Source: Pedobacter sp.
GTDB lineage: Bacteria; Bacteroidota; Bacteroidia; Sphingobacteriales; Sphingobacteriaceae
Reading direction: 5' to 3'
Assembly: GCF_031119335.1 (NCBI RefSeq)
Contig: NZ_JAVHXT010000010.1
Coordinates: 114,604 to 178,603 of the forward strand
Length of the DNA: 64,000 bases
Part shown: piece after piece, positions 56,168-63,903 of the stretch
Position numbering within the stretch: position 1 is the first letter of the stretch
How the letters are laid out: each line of letters starts with the position of its first letter
The notes under the pieces: generated by a model
What the model was told of the DNA's origin: nothing
Seen by the model: only the letters and a program-made list of their open reading frames with translations
Database searches by the model: none
Translations under genes and position numbers: made by a program

Positions 56168-57112
56168 ATGAAGGATAAAATTTTAGTTTTAGGTTCAAAC
56201 GGGCAGATAGGCACCGAATTGGTTAATGCACTACGAGTTACTTATGGTAATGATAATGTGGTAGCTTGTGATATTAGAAGACCCGATTATGAGTTAAAAA
56301 ATGCTGGTCCGTTTGAGTTTGTAAACGTACTAGATAAAGATATATTAAAAACAATTTTTGATAAGTATAAGCCTACGCAAGTTTATTTGCTAGCAGCTCT
56401 ACTTTCGGCAACTGGCGAGCAAAATCCAAAATTAGCTTGGGATTTGAATATGAATGGTTTGTTGAATGTTTTAGACTTCGCCTTAGCTTATAAAGTAGCA
56501 AAGGTTTATTGGCCAAGTTCTATTGCTGTATTTGGGCCAAATTCGCCAAAAAGGAATACTCCGCAATTTTGTACTATGGATCCAAACACGGTTTATGGCA
56601 TTAGCAAATTGGCCGGCGAGCGTTGGTGCGAGTATTATCACCAAAAATACGGACTAGATGTGAGAAGTATTCGTTACCCTGGATTGATTAGCTGGAAGGC
56701 GGCACCAGGTGGTGGAACAACAGATTACGCTATCCACATTTTTCACGAAGCATTGAAAAAAGGTAGCTACTCTTCATTTTTGTCGGCAGAAACAGAACTG
56801 CCAATGATGTATATGGACGATGCTATTAGAGGGACAATAGAATTGATGGACGCTCCTGCTGATAAAATCAGCATTTGGTCTAGCTACAACTTTGCGGGTG
56901 TTAGTTTTACTCCAGAAGTATTGGCTACTGAAATTAGAAAACATATTCCCGATTTTAAGCTAACTTATGCAGAAAATGATCCGCGACAAGAGATTGCAAA
57001 CAGTTGGCCACAATCTATAGATGACAGCTTTGCACAAAAAGATTGGGGATGGAAGCCAGAGTTCAATTTGGCAAAAATGACAGTAGATATGTTAACGAAC
57101 TTGAAAAAATAA
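56168..57112 (+). CDS. L-threonine 3-dehydrogenase-like epimerase-family protein
   Basis: A 314-residue short-chain/epimerase-type enzyme, read from ATG 56168. NAD site LVLGSNGQIGTELVNAL, serine in WPSSIAVFG, and the Tyr/Lys pair in VYGISKLAGERW. The segments IRYPGLISWKAAPGGGTTDYA and YMDDAIRGTIELM match the NAD-epimerase-type threonine dehydrogenases known from Flavobacterium and other Bacteroidota. It would oxidise L-threonine to 2-amino-3-oxobutyrate. Confidence 0.85.
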   Translation: MKDKILVLGSNGQIGTELVNALRVTYGNDNVVACDIRRPDYELKNAGPFEFVNVLDKDILKTIFDKYKPTQVYLLAALLSATGEQNPKLAWDLNMNGLLNVLDFALAYKVAKVYWPSSIAVFGPNSPKRNTPQFCTMDPNTVYGISKLAGERWCEYYHQKYGLDVRSIRYPGLISWKAAPGGGTTDYAIHIFHEALKKGSYSSFLSAETELPMMYMDDAIRGTIELMDAPADKISIWSSYNFAGVSFTPEVLATEIRKHIPDFKLTYAENDPRQEIANSWPQSIDDSFAQKDWGWKPEFNLAKMTVDMLTNLKK

Positions 57113-57113
57113 A

Positions 57114-57162
57114 AGCGTTTGGCGTTCGGCGTTTGGCGTTCTTCGCTTCCCGCTTATCGCTT
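57114..57162. repeat. Short tandem-like tract GGCGTTTGGCGTTC
   Basis: GCGTTTGGCGTTC is repeated immediately (GGCGTTTGGCGTTC), followed by related CTTCGCTTCCCGC and TTATCGCTT; a low-complexity tract between two same-strand genes. Confidence 0.6.
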
Positions 57163-57180
57163 AACTCAAAACAATAAACA

Positions 57181-57909
57181 ATGGGAAGAGCATTCGAATT
57201 TAGAAAAGAAAGAAAATTTAAGCGTTGGTCTAAAATGGCCGTTCAATTTACCCGTATCGGTAAAGACATTGTAATGGCTGTGAAAGAATCTGGCCCAAAT
57301 CCAGAAACCAACTCTCGCCTGCGTACCGCAATGCAAAATGCCAAAGCGGTAAATATGCCAAAAGATAGGGTAGAGGCTGCAATTAAGCGTGCTTCTGATA
57401 AGTCTTTAGCTAATTACGAAGAGATTGTTTACGAAGGTTATGCACCTCACGGAGTTGCCGTTTTAATTGAAACTGCTACCGATAATACGAACCGTACAGT
57501 GGCTAATGTTCGTAGTTATTTCAATAAAACTAATGGTTCTTTAGGGAAAACTGGTTCGTTAGATTTTGTTTTCAATAGAAAATCTATTTTTAGGTTTGCA
57601 CCTACCGACGAGCTTGATTTGGAAGAGTTGGAGTTCGAATTGATTGATGCAGGCTTAGAAGAACTTTACGTAGAGGCAGATGAAGAAGGAAACGATATTG
57701 TAGTGGCGCAAGGTGCTTTCGAGAATTTCGGTTCTTTACAGAAAGCATTGGAAGAAAAAGGTTTGGAGTTGAAAAGCTCGAAATTAGAGCGTATCGCTTT
57801 ATCTCACCACGAAGTAACGGAAGAGCAAGCGGCAGATGTGTTGAAATTGATCGATAAATTGGAAGAGGACGACGACGTTCAGGCGGTTTATCATAACATG
57901 GCAGAGTAA
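57181..57909 (+). CDS. YebC/PmpR-family protein
   Basis: A 242-residue protein. MGRAFEFRKERKFKRWSKMA is the Bacteroidota form of the family N-terminus; NPETNSRLRTAMQNAKAVNMPKDRVEAAIKRA and YEGYAPHGVAVLIETATDN are highly conserved family blocks. YebC-type proteins are DNA-binding regulators or, as reported more recently, translation factors relieving ribosome stalling. Followed by a strong terminator. Confidence 0.94.
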   Translation: MGRAFEFRKERKFKRWSKMAVQFTRIGKDIVMAVKESGPNPETNSRLRTAMQNAKAVNMPKDRVEAAIKRASDKSLANYEEIVYEGYAPHGVAVLIETATDNTNRTVANVRSYFNKTNGSLGKTGSLDFVFNRKSIFRFAPTDELDLEELEFELIDAGLEELYVEADEEGNDIVVAQGAFENFGSLQKALEEKGLELKSSKLERIALSHHEVTEEQAADVLKLIDKLEEDDDVQAVYHNMAE

Positions 57910-57926
57910 GCTAACTAAATAGCATA

Positions 57927-57962
57927 TAGCCCTGTAGTAAATTGTACTGCAGGGCTTTTTTA
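57927..57962 (+). terminator. Intrinsic terminator after the YebC gene
   Basis: AGCCCTGTAGTA and TACTGCAGGGCT pair (one mismatch) and are followed by TTTTTTAT. Confidence 0.9.
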
Positions 57963-58059
57963 TTTGAAGCGCAAAGTGATGCTTCTAACCTGAGTTCGAT
58001 AATTAAATATACCAAAATAAGCCATTAAAACTAGTCCCGAATTAATTTCGGGCGACGAA

Positions 58060-58150
58060 GTGGCCATACACTGTCAGCCCTAACCATGGAATAGCTGTGA
58101 AGCAAATTTATTTTACTGCGTAGCTTTTCGCTATGCTACAGGTCAGGGTC
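58060..58150. repeat. Repeat with AGCTGTGAAGCAAATTTATT core
   Basis: The core at 58093-58113 recurs inverted at 62621-62641 with 19 of 21 matches; both copies are flanked by CAGGGTCAG/CTGACCCTG-type ends. The present copy also contains a TAGCTTTTCGCTA hairpin. Confidence 0.65.
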
Positions 58151-58484
58151 AGTAAAAACAAAAGCATGTTATATTGCTACAAATCAATCGAATAATAATC
58201 GAACTCAGATTTCCAGGTACCGATAGTCCTACCGACTTGTTCCTGTAATTTTTTCTTAATAATTGTAAAGGTTTTTAATTGCTGCTGCAGTTAAGATTTT
58301 AGTTAGTTGCATAGGTTGGTTATATTAAACATAAGCGAGCACGTAGCGGCAAATCTATGTGTTTTCCCGAAGTAAAGCATGTCGGCGGGAGTGACACGGA
58401 TAGGTGTACAAGTTTTGCTTTTCTTAAAATTAGATTGTTAACCAAAATATTTTGAAATAAAATCTTCGATTGTAAAAACTTTAA

Positions 58485-58517
58485 TATATTTGTCTACTAA
58501 TTCTATAGATTTAATAT
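58485..58517 (+). promoter_or_regulatory. Receptor promoter -7 box and candidate operator
   Basis: TATATTTG (58485-58492) matches the TANNTTTG box. CTACTAATTCTATAGATT directly downstream resembles CTACTAAATAGGTAGAATT before the uroporphyrinogen methyltransferase gene (18 of 24 aligned positions including flanks). Here it would overlap the start of transcription, a repressor-type position. Confidence 0.5.
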
Positions 58518-58535
58518 AATTTAAAATTTTTTGAC

Positions 58536-58631
58536 ATGAAAAGAACCTTAAATCCCATGTGTTGCTGTATGATGAAAAACCCAATGAATGAATTAATAGC
58601 GCTCAAAATACCCATACAGCAAACATTTTAA
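58536..58631 (+). CDS. 31-residue leader peptide with three consecutive cysteines
   Basis: An ATG about 37 bases after the predicted transcription start opens a 31-codon frame ending with TAA, 14 bases before the receptor start. The peptide contains PMCCCMMKN, with codons TGT TGC TGT. Poly-cysteine leader frames regulate sulfur genes by ribosome-mediated attenuation in mycobacteria; the position here is the same relative to the controlled gene. No signal peptide or known domain. It could also be chance, since it is short. Confidence 0.55.
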   Translation: MKRTLNPMCCCMMKNPMNELIALKIPIQQTF

Positions 58632-58645
58632 CACTAATAGCAATA

Positions 58646-61258
58646 ATGAAAATCAAACTATACCAATTAAGAAAAAATCTCTACCTATCTATTTTAACTA
58701 CTTTAGCACTTACTTTATCTGTCGGTTTCGCTTTTGCACAAACCGCCTTGTCGGGCATAATTAAACAAGGCAATGGTTCGCCGGTTCCACACGCCACGGT
58801 TAAAGTGAGGGGAACAAATATTTCTACCAGCGCCAACGAAAAAGGCGAGTTTCGCATTACTTCAGTTCCAGACGTACCTTTTTACATTCAAGTAAGCTCG
58901 GTGGGTTTCAAACCTCAGGACTTCCAGATTTTAACTATTGCTGCCACGCCTGTAGAGCTAGTTTTATTGGAAGCTTCTCAGCTAGATCAAATAGTAGTAA
59001 CTTCTAGGCGCCGCTCGGAGGTGTTGCAAGAAGTACCTATCCCAATTACGGTAATTGGCGGACAGGCGGCTGAAAACGCCGGTGCATTTAACGTAAACCG
59101 TTTGAAAGAGCTAGTTCCTTCTGTTCAGTTGTATGCTTCGAACGCTAGAAATACCACTTTAAACATTCGCGGTTTAGGTTCTACCTTCGGTTTAACCAAC
59201 GATGGTATTGATCCTGGTGTTGGTTTTTATGTAGATGGTGTTTACCACGCCCGTCCAGCAGCTACCTCAACAGATTTTATCGATATTGATCAAATTGAGG
59301 TAATTAGAGGGCCGCAGGGGACTTTGTTTGGAAAAAACACCACCGCAGGTGCATTTAACATTACTACTAAAAAGCCAAGCTTGGTACCAAGTGCTAAGGT
59401 AGAACTGAGCTATGGTAACTATAATTTTATTCAGGCAAAAACAACTGCGACTGGTCCGCTAGCGAAAAATTTAGCCGCAAAAATTTCTATCTCTGGTACG
59501 CAACGCGATGGAACCATTTGGAATGTTCTGGAAGAACGTAGATACAGCGGTCAGAATAATGTTGGCGCTAAGGGGCAATTTCTTTACACGCCTAACGACA
59601 AACTAGAACTTTTATTAAGTGGCGATGTAAGTATCCAGCATCCGGCGGGTTATCCTTTGGTAGTTGCTGGGGTTACTACAACCGAAAGAAGTGCGTACAG
59701 ACAATATGCTCGAATTGTAGCGGATTTAGGTTACGCACAACCAAAGATAGATCCATTTTCGAGAGAAATATACACTAACACGGCGTGGAGGCACAACCAA
59801 TCTATTGGTGGTATCTCGTTAAATGCTGATTATAAAATTGGTAATGGTAAGTTAACTTCTACCACAGCTTGGAGGTTCTGGAATTGGGATCCAACTAACG
59901 ATAGAGATTTTACGGAGTTTTCTGCATTGACTAAATCACAAGGAAATACCCGCCACGATCAGTATTCGCAAGAAATTAGATATGCGGGCGATATTACCGA
60001 AAAATTGAGTGGGGTGGTAGGTGTTTTTGTGTTAGGTCAGAATTTGCAAGGTTTAGGACAAACCGAGGAAGTAGGACGCGATCAATGGAGATTTGTACAA
60101 ACGAGCAATACTGGTGCGCAAGCGGGTTATTCAACTCCTGGGTTGTTAGATGGATTTGGTATCACCACAAACTCTAGTATCAAATCGTTAAGTGCTGCGG
60201 CCTTTGCACAAGTAGATTGGGAGGTATTAGATAAATTACACGTATTACCGGGCATCAGGTTTACTTACGATAAAAAGGATGTAGACTACGATAGAAGAAC
60301 TTACGGAGGTTTGCAAACATCAGACGCGGCTTTGTTAGCGTTAAAGGCTGCGGTCTATTCAAATCAACAGTTTAATACTAGTACAAACAACAACAACTTA
60401 TCGGGTAACCTTACTGTTTCTTACAGACCTAGCGATAAAATAAACACCTTTGCTACTTATTCTACGGCTTATAAACCTGTAGGTGTTAACGTTGGTGGTT
60501 TACCAACTACATCAGCAGGAACTGCAGATTTATCTGTAGCGGTAATTAAACCAGAATATGTTCAACATTATGAGCTAGGTGTAAAGACTAAACCAACCGC
60601 TGGTGCAATATTAAATATTACAGCCTTCAATACAGATATTAAAGATTATCAAACGCAGGTGCAGTCGCCTCAATTGGGTGTAAATAGAGGATATTTAGCC
60701 AACGCCGAGAAAGTTAGGGTAAGAGGTTTAGAAGTAGATGGGAGCTACCAAGCTGGCAGGTTCTTGACGTTAAATGCTGCGGCATCTTATTTAGATGGTA
60801 AGTATGTGAGATTTACCAACGCACCACTGCCATTAGAGGAAACCGGAAGAACACAAACCATTAACGGTGTGTCTACTCAAGTTGCTTTTAAGGATGTTTC
60901 TGGTGGTAGATTGCCTGGTATTTCGAAGTGGAACGTGTCTGGTGGTGCAGAATTAAGTACTGCAGGTAAACTAGCAGAAAGAGAAGGTAGATTTTTTGTA
61001 GCTGCAGATGTTTCTTATCGCTCTGAATATTCATCGAACCCTACACCATCAAGAGTTTTAGTGGTTGATGGATATACCTTATTAAACGCAAGGTTAGGTT
61101 TTAGATCAGAGAAGTTTTCGATCTTCGCTTGGTCAAGGAACTTAGGAAACACTAAATACTTTGAACAACTACAAGCGGCCGCTGGTAATGCTGGTTTGTT
61201 CGCTGGTGTACTTGGCGATCCAAGAACTTATGGTGCTACGTTGAGGTATAGTTTCTAA
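58646..61258 (+). CDS. TonB-dependent outer-membrane receptor
   Basis: An 870-residue receptor with a signal peptide (to AFAQ, residue 32). A carboxypeptidase-regulatory-like domain (SGIIKQGNGSPVPHATVKVRGT, ~34-110) precedes the plug (EVLQEVPIPITVIGGQAAEN, IEVIRGPQGTLFGKNTTAGA) and the 22-strand barrel, which ends with the aromatic LRYSF. No SusD gene follows, so it is of the siderophore/vitamin/organic-nutrient type rather than a SusC. The poly-Cys leader and the siroheme gene downstream suggest a sulfur source as substrate; this is inference. Confidence 0.92.
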   Translation: MKIKLYQLRKNLYLSILTTLALTLSVGFAFAQTALSGIIKQGNGSPVPHATVKVRGTNISTSANEKGEFRITSVPDVPFYIQVSSVGFKPQDFQILTIAATPVELVLLEASQLDQIVVTSRRRSEVLQEVPIPITVIGGQAAENAGAFNVNRLKELVPSVQLYASNARNTTLNIRGLGSTFGLTNDGIDPGVGFYVDGVYHARPAATSTDFIDIDQIEVIRGPQGTLFGKNTTAGAFNITTKKPSLVPSAKVELSYGNYNFIQAKTTATGPLAKNLAAKISISGTQRDGTIWNVLEERRYSGQNNVGAKGQFLYTPNDKLELLLSGDVSIQHPAGYPLVVAGVTTTERSAYRQYARIVADLGYAQPKIDPFSREIYTNTAWRHNQSIGGISLNADYKIGNGKLTSTTAWRFWNWDPTNDRDFTEFSALTKSQGNTRHDQYSQEIRYAGDITEKLSGVVGVFVLGQNLQGLGQTEEVGRDQWRFVQTSNTGAQAGYSTPGLLDGFGITTNSSIKSLSAAAFAQVDWEVLDKLHVLPGIRFTYDKKDVDYDRRTYGGLQTSDAALLALKAAVYSNQQFNTSTNNNNLSGNLTVSYRPSDKINTFATYSTAYKPVGVNVGGLPTTSAGTADLSVAVIKPEYVQHYELGVKTKPTAGAILNITAFNTDIKDYQTQVQSPQLGVNRGYLANAEKVRVRGLEVDGSYQAGRFLTLNAAASYLDGKYVRFTNAPLPLEETGRTQTINGVSTQVAFKDVSGGRLPGISKWNVSGGAELSTAGKLAEREGRFFVAADVSYRSEYSSNPTPSRVLVVDGYTLLNARLGFRSEKFSIFAWSRNLGNTKYFEQLQAAAGNAGLFAGVLGDPRTYGATLRYSF

Positions 61259-61321
61259 CTAAATTTCTACTCTCTGTCAGCCTGAGCTTGTCGAAGACTA
61301 TAGGACATGTTTTGAAGATTA

Positions 61322-61404
61322 GACTTACGAAGTTTTCGAAACTTCGTAAGTCTCTATGCTGGTCCGTCATTTCGACCGCAGCGAAGCAAGTGGAGAAATC
61401 TTTG
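61322..61404. repeat. GACTTACGAAGTTT hairpin plus half CGTCATTTCGA repeat
   Basis: Second full copy of the hairpin at 18536 (61322-61352, loop TCG), followed by CGTCATTTCGACCGCAGCG at 61365 with AGAAATCTTTG but without the closing arm. Confidence 0.8.
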
Positions 61405-61422
61405 AACTTTATAGTTGGATTT

Positions 61423-61453
61423 AAAAGGTCGATGTAAAACATCGACCTTTTTT
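61423..61453 (+). terminator. Intrinsic terminator of the receptor gene
   Basis: Perfect 12-base stem AAAAGGTCGATG / CATCGACCTTTT around TAAAA, followed by more T. Confidence 0.9.
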
Positions 61454-61505
61454 GGTTGAAACTGAAATGAATTCACTACTTTAAGGAGAAATCACTTTGT
61501 TAAAC

Positions 61506-62489
61506 ATGGAAGAGTTTATTTTCTTGAAAAAGAATTCGTTAGGTTTTTATTTTTTATCATACCCTCAAAACAGACGTATTTCCGTTTTACTGTTTGGAGA
61601 TAAAAGTAATTTTTTCCCTTACAGGGGAGATGCAGTTTCATTTGGTAAGGACAATACCTACATAAAAGTCGGGAGGTTTTTTATTACTGAAGATAAAGAG
61701 TTTTTATCATTAGCAATAGATCAGTTAGGGATTATATACGGTAAAAAGAATGAAATTGGAGATGTTCTTGAAGATACGCCAACTGAGTTCTTAAATTCAA
61801 TTATGACCGATATGAATCAACGTTATATGAAAAGAAAATTAAATATGAAAACCCAACTTTATGAATATATATTTGGGGCTGCTGAGTTAAAAAATATGAA
61901 AAAACTAAAATCACTTTGTGTTTATTGCGGTGCAAATTTCAATGGCGATGAAACCCTGAAACAAGCTATTGTAGACTTGGCCAAAACAATGGTCAGTCAA
62001 GAAATTAGCTTGGTTTATGGTGGCGGTAGTGTGGGTGTAATGGGCGTAATTGCAGATGAAGTTTTAAAGTTAGGCGGAACAGTAACAGGCGTTATCCCAC
62101 AGTTTTTGATGGATAAAGAAGTAGGGCATAAGGGTATTACACAAATGATTATTACCGAAAATATGCACCAGCGCAAGCAAAAGATGGCAGACCTATCTGA
62201 TGGTTTTGTGATTTTACCTGGCGGATTTGGAACCTTAGAAGAATTTTTTGAAGTGCTAACTTGGTTACAGCTTGGCTTACATGCCAAACCCATCGGTGTG
62301 TTAAATGTTAATGGCTTTTACGATCCGCTTTTTGCACAAATGGAGATGATGGTGAAACATCAGTTCTTGAAGCAAACCAATAGAGATTTGGTGATAAATG
62401 AAGCTGACGCAAGTATGTTAGTTGAAAAGATGCAGTGTTTTTCTGCCACACCAGATGAAGTTTGGTTTAGAGATAGAAATTTGACTTAA
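61506..62489 (+). CDS. LOG-family protein with N-terminal extension
   Basis: A 327-residue protein from the ATG at 61506 (a TTG at 61497, eight bases after AAGGAG, is an alternative start). Residues from about 131 on (MKKLKSLCVYCGANFNGDE) form a complete LOG domain with GGGSVGVMG and PGGFGTLEEFFE, the phosphoribohydrolase signature of cytokinin-activating/ nucleotide-cleaving LOG enzymes. The first 130 residues (FLKKNSLGFYFLSYPQNRR, GRFFITEDKEFL) are not part of the usual ~190-residue LOG protein. They are either a fused unknown domain or a separate frame fused in phase; an internal ATG at 61896 could start the classical form. Confidence 0.8.
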   Translation: MEEFIFLKKNSLGFYFLSYPQNRRISVLLFGDKSNFFPYRGDAVSFGKDNTYIKVGRFFITEDKEFLSLAIDQLGIIYGKKNEIGDVLEDTPTEFLNSIMTDMNQRYMKRKLNMKTQLYEYIFGAAELKNMKKLKSLCVYCGANFNGDETLKQAIVDLAKTMVSQEISLVYGGGSVGVMGVIADEVLKLGGTVTGVIPQFLMDKEVGHKGITQMIITENMHQRKQKMADLSDGFVILPGGFGTLEEFFEVLTWLQLGLHAKPIGVLNVNGFYDPLFAQMEMMVKHQFLKQTNRDLVINEADASMLVEKMQCFSATPDEVWFRDRNLT

Positions 62490-62610
62490 GTTCGACTAGA
62501 GAGGCTGCTGGTCGGGATTTAGTTTACTTCGTAATTTGCAGGTTGGGATCTTAAAGCTATCGCTACTTTTTGCTGTATAACGACGTCCACTGGCATTATT
62601 TACTTGTTTA

Positions 62611-62658
62611 GCTGACCCTGAAATAAATTTGCTTTGCAGCTACTGCGTGGTCAGGGTG
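62611..62658. repeat. Inverted copy of the 58060-58150 repeat
   Basis: CTGACCCTG and GGTCAGGGT close a small foldback; the core AAATAAATTTGCTTTGCAGC is the complement of the core at 58093-58113 with two differences. Confidence 0.65.
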
Positions 62659-62802
62659 ATTGTAAGTTAAGTGTTTCGTCATGCTGAATTTATTTCAGCA
62701 TCAGTTTTACAGTTCCCTTGGAAACAAAGGTTTAGTTTAGATACAAATCCGAATTTAGACACTTATCTAAATCCAAAAATAGCAGCAAATGCCAAAGTAA
62801 AA

Positions 62803-62885
62803 TAGCCCTGAACGAAGTGGAAAGCCCGCATCCCGATTTTTTCATCGGGAGAGGACTTGTAACGGAGTGCAGGACTTTCGGGAGC
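62803..62885. repeat. Bacteroidota-type intergenic repeat with CCCGAT hairpin
   Basis: TAGCCCTGAACGAAGTGGAA, AGCCCGC, hairpin CCCGATTTTTTCATCGGG, GGACTTGTAACGGAGTGCAG and GGACTTTCGGGAGCT. This block order resembles a widely dispersed intergenic element of the phylum that I recall; possibly terminator-like. Confidence 0.6.
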
Positions 62886-62975
62886 TATGAAAAGCTGAAA
62901 TTGCGCTTCTAAAATTATAATACATAAAAATATTTAGCTAATTATCAATAAGTTATATTTTATTTCAAATAAATA

Positions 62976-63006
62976 CTACTAAATAGGTAGAATTTATATA
63001 CATTTG
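62976..63006 (+). promoter_or_regulatory. Candidate operator and -7 box of the methyltransferase gene
   Basis: CTACTAAATAGGTAG (62976-62990) is an imperfect dyad (half-sites CTACTAA and CTACCTA). TACATTTG at 62999-63006 matches TANNTTTG. The dyad would lie just upstream of the -7 box, unlike the receptor promoter where it is downstream. Confidence 0.5.
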
Positions 63007-63031
63007 TACTGTTGATTAAAAATACAGAGCG

Positions 63032-63829
63032 ATGATTTTAGAAAAAGTAGAAAGAAACACTGTTGAACCTAAAATAACTTTGGTAGGTGCGGGACCTGGA
63101 GATCCAGATTTGTTGACTTTGAAAGGGGTGAAAGCCTTGGCAACTGCTGATGTGGTTTTGTACGATGCGTTAGTGAACGAAGCTTTGCTAAACCATGCAC
63201 CTGAAAATGCGATTAAGGTTTATGTGGGCAAACGTTCTGATGATGAGTCGTTCTCTCAAAAATTAGTCAACAAGTTGATGATAGATTACGCTTTGAACTA
63301 TGGACACGTAGTGAGATTAAAAAGCGGAGATCCGTTTGTGTTTGCTCGTGGTTACGAAGAAGTTAATGTCGCTGAATCTTATAGCATCCCAACGGAAATT
63401 GTGCCCGGAGTTTCGAGTGCGCTAGGTGTACCGGGCTTGCAAAAAATCCCGATGGTTTATGGCAATATGAGCGAGAGTTTTTGGGTAGTGACTGGAACCA
63501 ACGCACAAGGAGAAATTTCTCCAGATTTGTACGTTGCTGCAAAATCTAATGCAACCATTGTGGTTTTGATGGGTATTGAAAAAATTAAAGAGATTGCTTC
63601 AATTTTCAAATTGGAAGGAAAAGCCAGTTTGCCTGTTGCGGTGATCGAAAATGGCTCGTCTACGGAAGAAAATGTGGTAGTGGGAATTGTAGATACGATT
63701 GAAGAGTTAATAGAAGAAAAGAAATTAAGTTCGCCAGCTTTATTGGTGTTTGGAAATGTGGTTTCATTGCATCCGCAGTTCAATTCCATCCACGAATTTT
63801 ATGCGATAATGGCGCAAGAAGAATATTAA
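63032..63829 (+). CDS. cobA: Uroporphyrinogen-III C-methyltransferase
   Basis: A 265-residue SUMT. ITLVGAGPGDPDLLTLKGVKALATADVVLYDALV is the family signature at the N-terminus; VGKRSDDESFSQKLVNKLM, VVRLKSGDPFVFARGYEE and EIVPGVSSALGVPGL are further conserved blocks. It makes precorrin-2, precursor of siroheme for sulfite and nitrite reductases and of B12. It has its own terminator, so it may be monocistronic. Its proximity to the poly-Cys-led receptor suggests sulfur assimilation. Confidence 0.94.
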   Translation: MILEKVERNTVEPKITLVGAGPGDPDLLTLKGVKALATADVVLYDALVNEALLNHAPENAIKVYVGKRSDDESFSQKLVNKLMIDYALNYGHVVRLKSGDPFVFARGYEEVNVAESYSIPTEIVPGVSSALGVPGLQKIPMVYGNMSESFWVVTGTNAQGEISPDLYVAAKSNATIVVLMGIEKIKEIASIFKLEGKASLPVAVIENGSSTEENVVVGIVDTIEELIEEKKLSSPALLVFGNVVSLHPQFNSIHEFYAIMAQEEY

Positions 63830-63870
63830 AGACTTATTACTTAGCGTAATATTTTTGTTTGGTTGTGATT

Positions 63871-63903
63871 AGCTGGGCCCCTAAGCCCAGCTTTTTCGTT
63901 TTT
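63871..63903 (+). terminator. Intrinsic terminator of cobA
   Basis: AGCTGGGC-CCCTAA-GCCCAGCT followed by TTTTCGTTTTTT. Confidence 0.92.

Larger units (their letters stand above)
62490..63031. other. 540-base intergenic region with two repeats
   Basis: Contains the inverted copy of the 58060 repeat (62611-62658), a second repeat element (62803-62885) and then AT-rich promoter DNA of the methyltransferase gene. No coding sequence seen. Confidence 0.6.

Noticed and set aside
58646..61258. SusC-type receptor of a polysaccharide utilisation locus
   Set aside because: No SusD gene follows and the next gene is a LOG enzyme after a strong terminator.
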